From contig JAODTK010005745.1 in assembly GCA_026419785.1 (NCBI GenBank), forward strand, positions 1 through 64,000: 64,000 nucleotides of DNA, read 5' to 3'. A program made the translations under genes and the position numbers. The DNA is from Sclerodactyla briareus (taxonomy: Eukaryota > Echinodermata > Holothuroidea > Dendrochirotida > Sclerodactylidae). Positions 23,494 through 33,149 of this stretch are shown piece by piece. The notes below the pieces were generated by a model that worked only from the letters and a program-made list of their open reading frames with translations, was not told the DNA's origin and searched no databases. The number at the start of each line of letters is the position of its first letter. The stretch's first letter is position 1.

Positions 23494-25042
23494 AGGCGCA
23501 CATCAGGGCATATCCAATGGATTAGAATATCAGTTGCTGGTCGAATACATGATCGCCTAATCATGCACTAGTTGATTAGCATCTTCTGTGAATGAACAAT
23601 ACGCACCAAGCTTGGGAAATCCCCATCTTCAAAGATGCTAATCGAAACATTTTGCCCAAAGTATGCCCGGCTGCACATGGATAGGCTTGGCCTAATTTTG
23701 AGGTACAACAAGGTAGGACAGAGATGGAGGCCATGTAACTTTTCATTCATTTCACAGACCAGATGCCACATTTTTAGCTGCGGGATAGCAGATCTACAAT
23801 ATCATGTCTCTCCGTCCGTTCGTTCGTTCGTGAGTTCTTCTTGTGTCACGTATTCATAACTTTAAAACATACATGCGATAGGTTGAAACTTGGGGCGTGG
23901 ATGAGCTTGCACAGCTAGCCTTAGTCTTATGTTCGCATAGTGTTATTAGATTTTTAATTAAATCCAATTAATGACCCCAATTTCCAAATTTATTTTGAGC
24001 TCTACCGGTACTGCCCGACAGGTGTTACAGTACTCCATCTCTGCTGAGCAGATGTTTACCTGATCTGTAAGAAGGTCTGTTCTTCAAAACAGTTGACAAT
24101 AAAAACCTATTGTCCAGGGGGAGAGGATTTGTCTTCATCACATCTTGCCATAGTGCCATTAGCTCCTGGCTCCACAGGATTTGTTTACATTACATCTCGT
24201 CCAATCTAAGGATGACTAGAAATGGGGGCTTGCGGCCTCCCCCCTCCTAAATGCGTTTAAGGGTAACTGGTGAGTGGTTCAAACGTATAACTATGAGTGT
24301 CAACGAATGTCAGAGATTTGTTCATTTCTGTGGGAAGTGTGTTTCACTGCTTCACTGCCACAGACTTAGGAATGGGAATGATAGCAAATATTGGCCAATG
24401 TGGTGCCATGTACCAAGTCATTCCATGGTTATGGACAGATGTCAGTGGAGGTCAGTTAAATGTGACCGCAACAATAAAGATGAAATGGCGAAAAACATGC
24501 CGTGTATTCGCCTCGGGAATTTTGCTGTCCGCAGCTACCAAGAGCTTCCGACTTGCACTTGTTGGGTATCAAAACAAAAGCTTATTCAAGTCTGATGGAT
24601 CAAGTAACTTGTCATTATGTGTGGAGGATTCTGTAAATAGGACAGGACAATGAGGTAGCTAATAGGTAAAATTCACGATGGGGATAATAGGCTTAAATAG
24701 AGGGAGCCCTGTGCAAGTATAAGCATTCACTGCTCATAGACCGAAAACCGGTGAGTGTTTGGGGATCATCCCAGCCGCTTCAACAATGTCAGCTTCAGCT
24801 TTGTAACAATACCCCAACGACCAATAACCGGGTTTTCAAGAACCTTGTGTACTCGCGGGCTCGGTCCATTAGGAGGGTATCCCATGGCGGTGCATGCAAC
24901 ACCCAATTTGAATAGCCAAGCTACTGTAACTTTTCATTGCTATACTTGACTCACTATTCATTTTATGCGTGTTGTGTTATGATCAGTGTGATGAGGTCTC
25001 CTGGTATCAGCTATTCCAACTTGTTTGCTCATTATATTACAG
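23494..25042. other. Presumed intron, no firm feature
   Basis: Contains a short (CGTT)n run near 23,815-23,832. Open frames at 24,250-24,650 lack a recognisable domain and good flanking splice sites. Confidence 0.4.
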
Positions 25043-25175
25043 GCCCCGGCCACCATTAAGAAGCTACTGGACCTGGATGATCCCGTCCCTAATTGAACCC
25101 TGTCATGTGACCAAGGGGGTCAGAAGGAGAAATCGCTTCTCCCTGACCTAGCGCCTCACAGAGCTAGTTTCATAG
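25043..25175 (+). CDS. Candidate exon, unidentified protein
   Basis: Acceptor 'attatattacag' and donor 'CATAG|gtacgt' enclose 133 bp. From the first base one frame gives APATIKKLLDLDDPVPN, a stop, then TLSCDQGGQKEKSLLPDLA and PHRASFI. The stop (AATTGAACC) is a single codon in otherwise coherent charged sequence and may be an error. A second frame is also open for most of the block but is rich in Arg, Trp and Pro and less protein-like. Start phase 0 and end phase 1 do not match the next exon without an additional correction, so its place in the gene is provisional. Confidence 0.4.
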
Positions 25176-26270
25176 GTACGTATATTCATGTGAAATGGAA
25201 CGACTCGATGCTGAATAGACCGTTTCTCCGCAATCCATTGCCGTGCACTGTGGGATTGTTTGATGCATTTGGGGACATCCCAGTGGTATTTTGTGTTAGC
25301 GCGTATTGGAAAACTTGTAAATTTCAATTATCTTCTCCATTCTCTTGTGCATATCCTCTCAAAATTTAGTATGTGTTCCCAATAATTTTTCTCTATTTTT
25401 TTTTTATTTTTCTTCATGTGCAAATCCGACTAAACGTACTATTTCTCGCAACATAATATTTTATTCGCTGGTTCCTGTTTGGTTGGTCCAATAATTGCAT
25501 TGTTGCCCCCTGAGCTAGAACACAATGCATTGCGAGAAACTATTTGCAAAAAGGCTAATTAAGCCCGTCTCAATGGGATCCATGGCATTATGGAACTGTG
25601 GCAGCCGGTCCACCTCTGGATATGAACAAATTTGAGAACATAGACTAGTACATTCTGAATTTTCCCAAACAGGAGTTGTGGAGTGGGGTGGCAATGGATG
25701 GTAGAGGAGATCCTGATATCTGTGTTTGCCTTCACAGCATTTGTGTTTGTTGTTGGGTCCCGGGTATTATGAGAGTACAAAAAAGCGTTTCTGGGAATAG
25801 AGAAGCTGGCCTCGACAGGTACCTTGAGGCTAATCTCTCTCCCTTTTAACAGAAGGTTATTAAACTTGAGGGGGAAAAAACAACTCAAATCAATATCAGA
25901 GTATAATTTAAAAGTTTTTTCCAACTTGAATTTGAATTGTAGGACTTCTAGTAGAGATCGCATATGGGCTCGGACGACTTTTGTAGGCAGTGACCTTGCG
26001 ACTGGGGGCATCGACTGTACCTTTGCCACAGAATAGAGTATTGCAAGAGCAATATTGGTTGGAGTGTCCAATGAAACTTGCAAAAGACTAACCTAATGGT
26101 CATTGTGCCCGGTAACCACATTATTAATGGAGTAAAGAGAACAATGGAGTGCCTCACCACTGAAAAATTCACCTGTCAGCCCCTCACGTCGTAAGAGGCC
26201 CCCAAAGGGATACTTGTTTTAAAAAACTGGAAGCAACCAATGAAAAACACTACTTAGTATGTCACCTTAA
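25176..26270. other. Presumed intron; 174-codon minus-strand frame of unknown meaning
   Basis: A 174-codon minus-strand frame at 25,559-26,083 is the longest non-low-complexity one nearby. It has no domain I recognise and no splice or promoter support. It is mentioned for completeness and not called as a gene. Confidence 0.3.
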
Positions 26271-26289
26271 TGGTCAATCAAATATAGGT

Positions 26290-26806
26290 GGACTTGATTC
26301 AGGATTTTTTGGTCTCAGGTCCCCATTTTATGAAATTTCCTTTTTCCCCCCCCCCCTCCACAATGGGTAATTGAAATGCATCTCCTCTCACAAGCTTCAA
26401 TTGATTTCCTTCAAAGTTACAGTAATGGTCCTAGAGTAGGGGGTCGTTGGGGTGTTCGGGAATTTTGGGCCCAGGGCCCAGTTTGGGCCTAGGGCCCATT
26501 ATATGAAATACTGCCAAATCTTGTAACTCCCACATATTCTGTTGCACAGTTCTGATGTTCAGTTATAATGATGGATGGGTGTCAGGATTTAGGATTTAGG
26601 CCAATCATGTGGATTAGGTATTGACTGCTAAAACATTTTTGGCCATATGAATATCAAGGTTTTAAAAGTGTTACAGGGGCCAATAGGCAAGGTTTGAAAA
26701 AGCCTTTCTTGGCCTCGTGATCTTGAACATTCATCACATAAATTGTACATTCGTCTTGGTACGTATATTTGTGTGGGTTGAGCTATAGCACCATTGGTGC
26801 TCTAGT
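26290..26806 (+). mobile_element. Family 2 element, short 5'-truncated copy
   Basis: About one 428-bp unit is present ('cttcaattgatttccttcaaagttac', 'gggcccagggcccagtttggg', 'tgttgcacagttctgatgttca'), then the same right part as at 9.1-9.3 kb ('ctaaaacatttttggccatatgaa', 'aattgtacattcgtc'). It terminates in AGCACC-ATT-GGTGCT (26,787-26,801, a 6-bp stem) directly followed by CTAG and T. The hairpin has compensating changes relative to the other copy (GCACC-ATG-GGTGC), so the structure is kept. Confidence 0.6.
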
Positions 26807-27087
26807 TTTCTTCCCAGAATTGCCTCAAATAACTAGCCTCGACCTGCGTTCTCTGTGGAAACGTTTAAATCCAGCAAGCTGATAGAACTGTGATCAACTA
26901 ATGTTCATAAGAATTGCATGGTATGTGCGGATTTTCATCTGAAAAATTTGGCCTTACCGACTCGGAATTTGCATCAGACCCCTCACTCCTAAAATGGAAT
27001 GCACAAGATCTCTGTAATAGATTTCAGATGATATCAGCTTCACTACTGTCTCATTGCTGATCACCAACAGAGAGGCTTGTGTTGCAG

Positions 27088-27198
27088 ATTGTCAAGGGTG
27101 GCATCATGGACATCGTGGAGGAGCTGGCCAAGTACGAGGACGACGAGACCCTCACGTTTTTCAGCTCTGCCTTGTTAAGGACATGGCCATGGTGTCAG
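27088..27198 (+). CDS. Candidate exon, HEAT/armadillo-like helix pair
   Basis: The acceptor is 'cttgtgttgcag' and the donor 'GTGTCAG|gtaaca'. The frame from the first base gives IVKGGIMDIVEELAKYEDDE, TLTFFSSALL and then, after one missing base in 'ttaagg', KDMAMVS. Alternating hydrophobic residues with Gly-Gly and acidic turns are as in armadillo-type repeats. With the corrected base it ends in phase 1, which fits the next exon at 28,158 (phase 1). GC content is higher than in the flanks. This is one of the best coding blocks in the window, although the protein is not identified. Confidence 0.65.
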
Positions 27199-27384
27199 GT
27201 AACACTGTCTTAATTTCTTGAGATATAATCCAGCGTGAAAAATGCAATGGCTACAGTATGTGAGTCAAACTCAAATGACGTACAGTGGGTGTGGAATCAC
27301 TCAAGCACATACAGACATGAAAATCACAACACTGGAAATACAATGGATGAGTAACTTTATATTGTTCACTTCAGTTACTTTCAC

Positions 27385-27895
27385 TGCACTCTCTTTTGTA
27401 TTCAGGCATGCTGCAGCAGTGATGCTTGAATTAACAAGGCTCCTATTCTAGAGTAGCGCCATATAACATTCTTGCCACACCGCCCCCCACCCCCCCCCCC
27501 CCCCCCCCCCACCCCCCCCCCCCCCCTCCCCCACTGCTCTGTAGTGAGGCATGCAGCAGGATTGATGACTAAGGCTGTCCTTTTATCTACTGTAGTAGTG
27601 TAGCTGCTGTACTAACATTCTACTGCACCCTCTCTGTAGTGTGGCATGCAGCAGTGATGAGGCTTGAATTACCAAGGCTGTCCTGTTACCTAGTACTCAG
27701 CTACTGTCGAACAGTCCAATGCACTCTCTCTGTAGTGTGGCATGCAGCAGTGATGAGGCTTGAATTACCAAGGCTGTCCTGTTACCTAGTTACCGAGATA
27801 TGTACAACATTCCACTGCACCATCTCTGTATGTGGCATGCAGCAGTGATGAGGCTTGAATTACCAAGGCTGTCCTGTTACCTAGTACTGTATAGT
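27385..27895 (+). repeat. 96-bp tandem array with an interrupting poly(C) tract
   Basis: 'gtggcatgcagcagtgatga' recurs at 27,641, 27,737 and 27,832. Two diverged copies ('ggcatgctgcagcagtgatg' at 27,405; 'gaggcatgcagcaggattga' at 27,547) lie upstream. Each copy continues 'ggcttgaattaccaaggctg', 'tcctgttacctag'. One frame stays open through the last three copies, but splice phases of the flanking exons join without it, so I read it as intronic. Confidence 0.9.
27482..27535. repeat. Poly(C) tract
   Basis: About 54 bp of C broken by single A and T residues, inside the 96-bp array between its first two copies. Confidence 0.9.
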
Positions 27896-28157
27896 AGCTG
27901 CCACAATACCCATAAGCTTCATTCACTCATTCAATGTTATATCCCATTTGATATTGGTAGTTTGACAGGCTTGTCAAGTGGGTATCCAGCCCCCAATGCA
28001 TGCCATCTGTGTTGGTGTTACAGGCCGTCAATGATACACCGTCTGCCAGCTGGGAAGGCCCTTGAACTAAAAGAATCTTACCAAAATTCATTTTCTAAGT
28101 TGAAGATTCAAGTATTTGTTCAATGTTTGATGTTTCTAATTCCCTTAATTCATCCAG

Positions 28158-28280
28158 ATGCAATCAAGGCTGAGATGGTGGATTCTGATCCTTCAGCCCA
28201 TTTCAATGGGATCCAAGCCCGCTAAAGTTGAGAAGGTCGCTGTTTTGCAGCTAAAGCTCTAGTTATGTTTCATCTGATCG
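28158..28280 (+). CDS. Candidate exon, helical-repeat-like
   Basis: The acceptor 'ttaattcatccag' and donor 'CTGATCG|gtgagt' are both strong. The frame entered in phase 1 reads DAIKAEMVDSDPSAHFNGIQ, then after two one-base corrections KVEKVAVLQLKL and LVMFHLI, ending in phase 1. The Leu/Val-rich amphipathic stretch fits a continuing HEAT-like solenoid. Joining to 27,198 and to 36,105 keeps one frame, which is the main evidence that these exons are a single gene. Confidence 0.6.
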
Positions 28281-28394
28281 GTGAGTTGCCATATCACTTA
28301 ATCTTTCTTTTGTCATTATTCATGCCACAATTCCACAGTTACAAAATAACTTTGCAATTCACATGTTCCCTTTTGTTTATTCCTTGCAAGTCCA

Positions 28395-28785
28395 GGCATC
28401 ATGCAGTCATGCCAGGCGTCTTTGTGTATGTGTGTATGTATGTGACGCCCAACTTGTACAGATTAACTCACCCCACTTGATGGGATGAAGCTCATACCTT
28501 GGTAGGTGTGTTCCCCAATGATGAGTTCATGGACCCTATTGTTTTTGGGTCATGTCAGAGGTATCGTGGTCATCCACAAGAGGTCCTAGTCTGAAAACCT
28601 TGAAAGTCTAGTGTGTAGCTTTCTTATCAAGAGGTACATGACCATATTCTTGGTTGGGAAAATGGGAAACTTGCAGACTTATGTTGGCCCATAATGGCTG
28701 GTAACAATCTCCCATTTGTCCTTGTGTCTGTCTTTAGGGTTGTCAGAAAGAGTCGAGGATCACTAGCCTTTTGGCTTTCCTGTTT
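28395..28785 (+). mobile_element. Family 1 element, single-unit copy
   Basis: The left end is a TG-rich tract 'tgtgtatgtgtgtatgtatg' followed by 'tgacgcccaacttgtac'. The body has 'gatgaagctcataccttggt', 'ccccaatgatgagttcatgg' and 'gtcatgtcagaggt'. The right end has 'aggatcactAGCCttttGGCTttcctgt' (stem at 28,765-28,776). One unit only, so it shows the ends without the array. Confidence 0.6.
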
Positions 28786-28799
28786 ATTCCTTGTACAGA

Positions 28800-30530
28800 A
28801 GTCGGGAATATATGCAGTCCTGCCAACGTTTTGTTTATGTGTGTGTGTTGTATGAAATATGTATATATGTGACGACCATCGCTTGTGAACACAATATCTC
28901 TACCCCACCTAGATGGTCAAGCGCAACTGATATTTGGGTTCTCTGTAATGAGGACAAGAACCCTTTGGTTTTGGGGTCCGGTCAAAGGTCATCTGAGGTC
29001 AACATAGGACAAAGTCCTAAAATCCATGTGAAAGGATAAATCCAGAATGCTGCTCGGATCAAGGTTAATTGGGTGAGCCAGCTTCCTTATGGGAAGTATG
29101 AGACACTCCATTATTTTTGATTTAGTTTGGGGGTGGGTCATTCCTTGAAAAATGAGAGAATTGTGAAAAAACTGATATTTTTTTGGCAAAATTTTGGCTT
29201 GTAATCAACGATACATCAACCCCACGGGTGTGTGATCAGCTCACATTGGTATGTTGGGGGGTTCCTCACAATGAGTAATAAACTTATATCTTTGGCTCGT
29301 TCAAAGTGACCTGAGTCAATAAAGTGTAAAGAAAAAATGACAAACCTTGTAATCATCAATGATCTAGAAATGCTTGTCCCATTCTGGCTGTGAAATTTGG
29401 CATGTAGCTTCCTTAAGGACAGACAGAACTTCGATGTCTTTGGTGTGGTTAGGGGGGGCAACAAAGTGGAATTGTGGAAAATCAGAATAATTTGCCAATT
29501 TTGGTTTGTGATCACAAAAACCTGAGCCCCTTTCGTGGGAGACAACTATACTTGGTTGCAATTGCTATAATGGAGTACACAATCCGATTGTTTTTGGGGT
29601 CAGGTTAAAGGTCATCTACGTTATCGAAATCGAAGTGGGAGACCTTGTGATCCATGAACTTCAAAATGAGGGTCCAATTAGGCTGGAGTTAGTTTCGTGA
29701 AATGGGTCAGGAAAGACAAAATCTCATGAAAGACCCTGATGTTGCTACATCCCAAAAGGAAGAAATTAACCCAGCATGATTAAAGAATTTGCCCACAATC
29801 TGAAAAATTATATCATATATATATATTCTTGAATGCATTCAAACCTTAGACATGAACAACATCTCAGGCAGACTCATTAAGAGGCAAAGTCCCAGCCAAA
29901 TCAGAATACCTTGTTCCAGGTTCATAGCATGGTTGGGGGAAGAATGGCTTCCTCAATTTAATCGGAATTTGTGATTTTGGCCGAATGGCAACCTTTTGAT
30001 GATGTCATATCTAACAATTATAAAAAAAAAAGTTAAGACATTTCTTAGCGTTTCTAAAATTGTAGATATGACGTCATCAAAATGTTGCCAATTTGCCAAA
30101 ATTGCCAACTTAGCAGTGATAAATTATAATCTTTAAAAATTCGTAACTTATAAACCGAAATGCTATGAACATGAAAAACAGAGTGTTTGACTGGCATGAT
30201 TTTCAATGCACAATCATATGACATTTAAATATTTTGGCTGGACTTGCCCTTTAAGAAATTCTTAAGTCTTAAGTACAATTAAGCGATGTTAAGGCAGTTG
30301 GGCGGTTATTTTGGTGGTGAATGGGAAATTGTGGAGAAAAAAATTGATATTTGGCAAACTGGTGAGCATGATAATTGGATTCTACATGGATCAAGCTCCA
30401 CGCAGTATGGTGGCTCTCTATAACGAGTATTTGGTCCCAATTATTCTGGATCATGCAAAGGTCATCTGAGGACATGAAACCTAAGGCATCACAAAGCCTC
30501 TGGAATTTCGGTCAAAAATTCATTCTGTTA
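28800..30530 (+). mobile_element. Family 1 element, diverged array interrupted by a MITE
   Basis: A second left end (TG tract 28,838-28,852, then 'gtgacgaccatcgcttgtgaacac') begins a diverged array. Core units are near 28,905, 29,219, 29,522 and 30,370 ('gatcaagctcc...tatggtggctc'), giving spacing near 300 bp once the MITE at 29,877-30,254 is removed. The right terminus was not found. Confidence 0.55.
29877..30254 (+). mobile_element. TTAA-flanked palindromic MITE (copy 2, best ends)
   Basis: TTAA-GAGGCAAAGTCCCAGCC at the left mirrors GGCTGGACTTGCCCT-TTAA at the right. Inside, 'gatgatgtcatatcta' (about 29,999) and 'tagatatgacgtcatca' (about 30,064) form a further inverted pair. Length 378 bp. 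It lies inside the diverged family 1 array, so it inserted later than that array formed. Confidence 0.8.
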
Positions 30531-30939
30531 AATAGTTCCATTAAAACAATTATTGATTTGACAATTCAAAACCAGCATATTTTATGCCGAATGTGGAAAA
30601 TTTAGGGGCAGGTGTATGCTGGAAGGGTTCCAAGACTGACGTCACTGGGCCAGTCGCAGCAAACAGACAGAATAATGATGCACACATCATAGAGTCACAC
30701 ATTATAGAGGAGCATAAGGGGTCATTGTGTAGAAAACTGCAAAATGTTCTGATTAATATCTGTCAGTGTTGTCATGGACAGTGTCGCCTGGAAATGTTCA
30801 GGATTTGAAGGGGGGTGAAAGGTAATGCTAAGGGGATAATATAAATATGTCAAAACAAAATGCAAAAAATTTAAAGATTGCAAATCAAAATCTTCTACAG
30901 ATGAAATTGAACTTCCATGGAACATAGTACAGTGTTATC

Positions 30940-31400
30940 ATGGGCTGGTAGTACTTATGGGGGGTGTTCAAGGATTAAGGTCATTAAAGGGGACCACACA
31001 ATGAACCATTATTTGAAAAATTAAAGGGGCACCACACAATGAAACATATTTGAAAAACTGCAACAAAAAAAAAATCTACCACAAACTGCTTCACCCCCTA
31101 CAGATTGGGTTGGGTACCCATTATACTCAGTCAGTGTCATTAATTACTAGTGTACTACGAGATAGTCAAGATTCAAGGTCAAAGGAAATAGGAGCAGCAT
31201 AATGAGCTATTATGTGGAATGACCAGAGAATGCAAAATCCTTCTTTGCCCAACCCAAATTAGGTTGGTCAGTGTTACCATGGGCTAGTGGGTATTGATCC
31301 TATCAGCTAGTGTTCAGACGTTAAGGATCAAAAGTCAATGAATGGTCACTCGAGATTATTTAGGTGTAAAAAGGGTTAAATAGAGAGTTTGAAAACATGA
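30940..31400 (+). repeat. Diverged tandem-like repeat, about 150-170 bp
   Basis: 'accacacaatgaaccattatttg' / 'accacacaatgaaacatatttg' recur within 60 bp. 'gatagtcaagattcaaggtcaaagg', 'gttaaggatcaaaagtcaatg' and 'ccatgggctagtgggta' / 'catgggctggtagtactta' recur over the stretch. It resembles family 2 in style ('gtgttcaaggattaaggtca') but no terminus is recognised. A similar block is at 38,630-38,820. Confidence 0.45.
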
Positions 31401-31689
31401 AATGTTCTTGGGCAGAAAATTTACTGTTCCACTTCAAGGCCCAAGAATGAGAGAGAAAAAAAAAAATACCCAAAAGAAGGAAATAAGGAATGCCATGCGT
31501 TATGTCATTACTTCATAAATCAGCCCTTGTGTTCTGGGTGGCTTCCCCTGTCATGGCTGTTTTTGTTTTTATATTAATTGTTTTTAAGGTGATTGCCATG
31601 CAGCAAGGGGGTGCACACCTGCAGACTGCACCTATAGTCAGCGCGAATCCGTCACCAGAATACACGGGATAAGGTAAGCCTTTTTGGTG

Positions 31690-31856
31690 GTACCGTAATG
31701 TGGGGGTGGGGGGTAAGCACATGCCAGACGGCGTGGTCCCTTGTGCTGAGCACCCAGCGAGAAGGCAACAAGTACCATTTTTTGAAGTCTTTGTTTATAC
31801 CGGACCGGTCGCCCGGGGGGAAGGCCGCCGCTCTAACCAACTTTGGCCACCCCTCA
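31690..31856 (-). mobile_element. tRNA-derived SINE (S2), reverse orientation
   Basis: Reverse-complemented, 31,853 downward reads GGGTGGCCAAAGTTGGTTAG-AGCGGCGGCCTTCC, an A-box-like tRNA head, followed by a degraded B-box region. The body is 'aaatggtacttgttgcc' and 'gggtgctcagcaca'. The same head and 'aaaatggtacctgttgg' body occur in the plus-strand copy at 51,342, which supports a dispersed family. Confidence 0.65.
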
Positions 31857-32029
31857 GTTTACAGCAGGCGATTGGTGAAAAGTGACAGTTTTGAGGCTCC
31901 ATTCTGAATGGTCACGGTATGATGGGATGCCTACAGGGATGTTTATTTATCACCTTTATTTTGCTGACCAAACTCCTAAATGATTGGAAGGAATGCTTAA
32001 ATCAGCTGAAAGTCTGTGCAAAGGAAAAT

Positions 32030-32570
32030 TGGTTTTTGTTTGCCTGAACGAAGTTCAGGGAAGGACTTAGCGCCAGGTCGGCGTATGTGTGTGTGTGTAT
32101 GAATGTGGTGTGTCATTTTTTCTTGTAGCAGGATTTCCCCCAAACGGTATGAACCTTTTGGTGGAATTTTGTGACGAAGCACCTTGGTGGTGGGAGAGCC
32201 GATCCGGATTAGAGTTTGGGCACAGAAAAGAAGTCACTTATTAGGTAGGGGTATTCAGCCTAGTTCAATGTAGTTTATTGTTCAAGTTTGTTAGCAAGAT
32301 TAAACAATAACTTTAAGGATAGAAGGAAGATGAATATTAGATTTTTCTGTGAATATATATCTATTATTAAAGTTGATTCATTTTGTTCGTCCCAGAAACT
32401 TTTTTCACCATAACTTTTGAGGTCACTGGATGTCATGCATTTGTCTACATTCACTTTTTAAGTTTGATTGGATTTACCTTGAAACACATTGTGTTTGGTT
32501 AACCAGTGGATCCTGAATATTTTTAAAATTTAAAGAATGGGTCAACTGATGTCAAGAACTGTGTCCATTA
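32030..32570 (+). mobile_element. Family 3 repeat, copy 2
   Basis: The TG tract at 32,085-32,099 is followed by 'gtagcaggatttcccccaaacgg', 'gattagagtttgggcacag', 'gtttattgttcaagtttgttagcaaga' and 'ggtcactggatgtca'. The internal repeats are fewer and the hairpin end is not seen, so the copy is truncated on the right. Confidence 0.5.
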
Positions 32571-33149
32571 CGCTAATTCAGGTAATTCTGTCACGTATCC
32601 ACATACTTACACCCCGTTGGTAGCCTGATAAAAAGTTCAGTCGTAATGAATGTGAAATTTGTCACTGATTTGTGCCATTATAGGGGCTGGCAAACTATAT
32701 CCACATCTATATGCATTTGAGATTTTGCTCTTATTATCTGCTAATGCTGCTTTCTTATTCTTCCGTTCTCTAAAATCAGATTGGTTGGAAATACTGATGC
32801 AAATAAAACAAACAATCTGGTCCTGAATAAGTGTATACTTAGCAGGGTTATGAACTATAAGTTTATTCCTATTTCCCCTTTTTCCAATATTACCATTGCT
32901 ACCCCCATTATTAAACAATTGATCTATTGTCTATTCGATACTCCCATTGTTTGGTCAATCAATTTAGGGAGATTCTGAAACAAACAATAGGAATACCTCC
33001 AGTCCAGCAATACTATGAATCAACTTAGGGCTTGCTGGATAACTGACCACATAGTATCCTGAAAACCTAACTGTGGGAGAGAGATGTAATTGGGGGGGGC
33101 TGGGAATGGAGGCCCAGTTGCCCGTTCATTTGATCTATAGCGTTGTTCG

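Noticed and set aside
24251-24653. Two overlapping frames of 114 and 118 codons on the plus strand
   Set aside because: They overlap in different frames and neither resembles a known protein or has paired splice sites.
25559-26083. 174-codon minus-strand frame
   Set aside because: Longest complex frame in the window, but without recognisable domain, splice sites or promoter. Such lengths arise by chance in AT-rich DNA of this size. Kept only as a remark.
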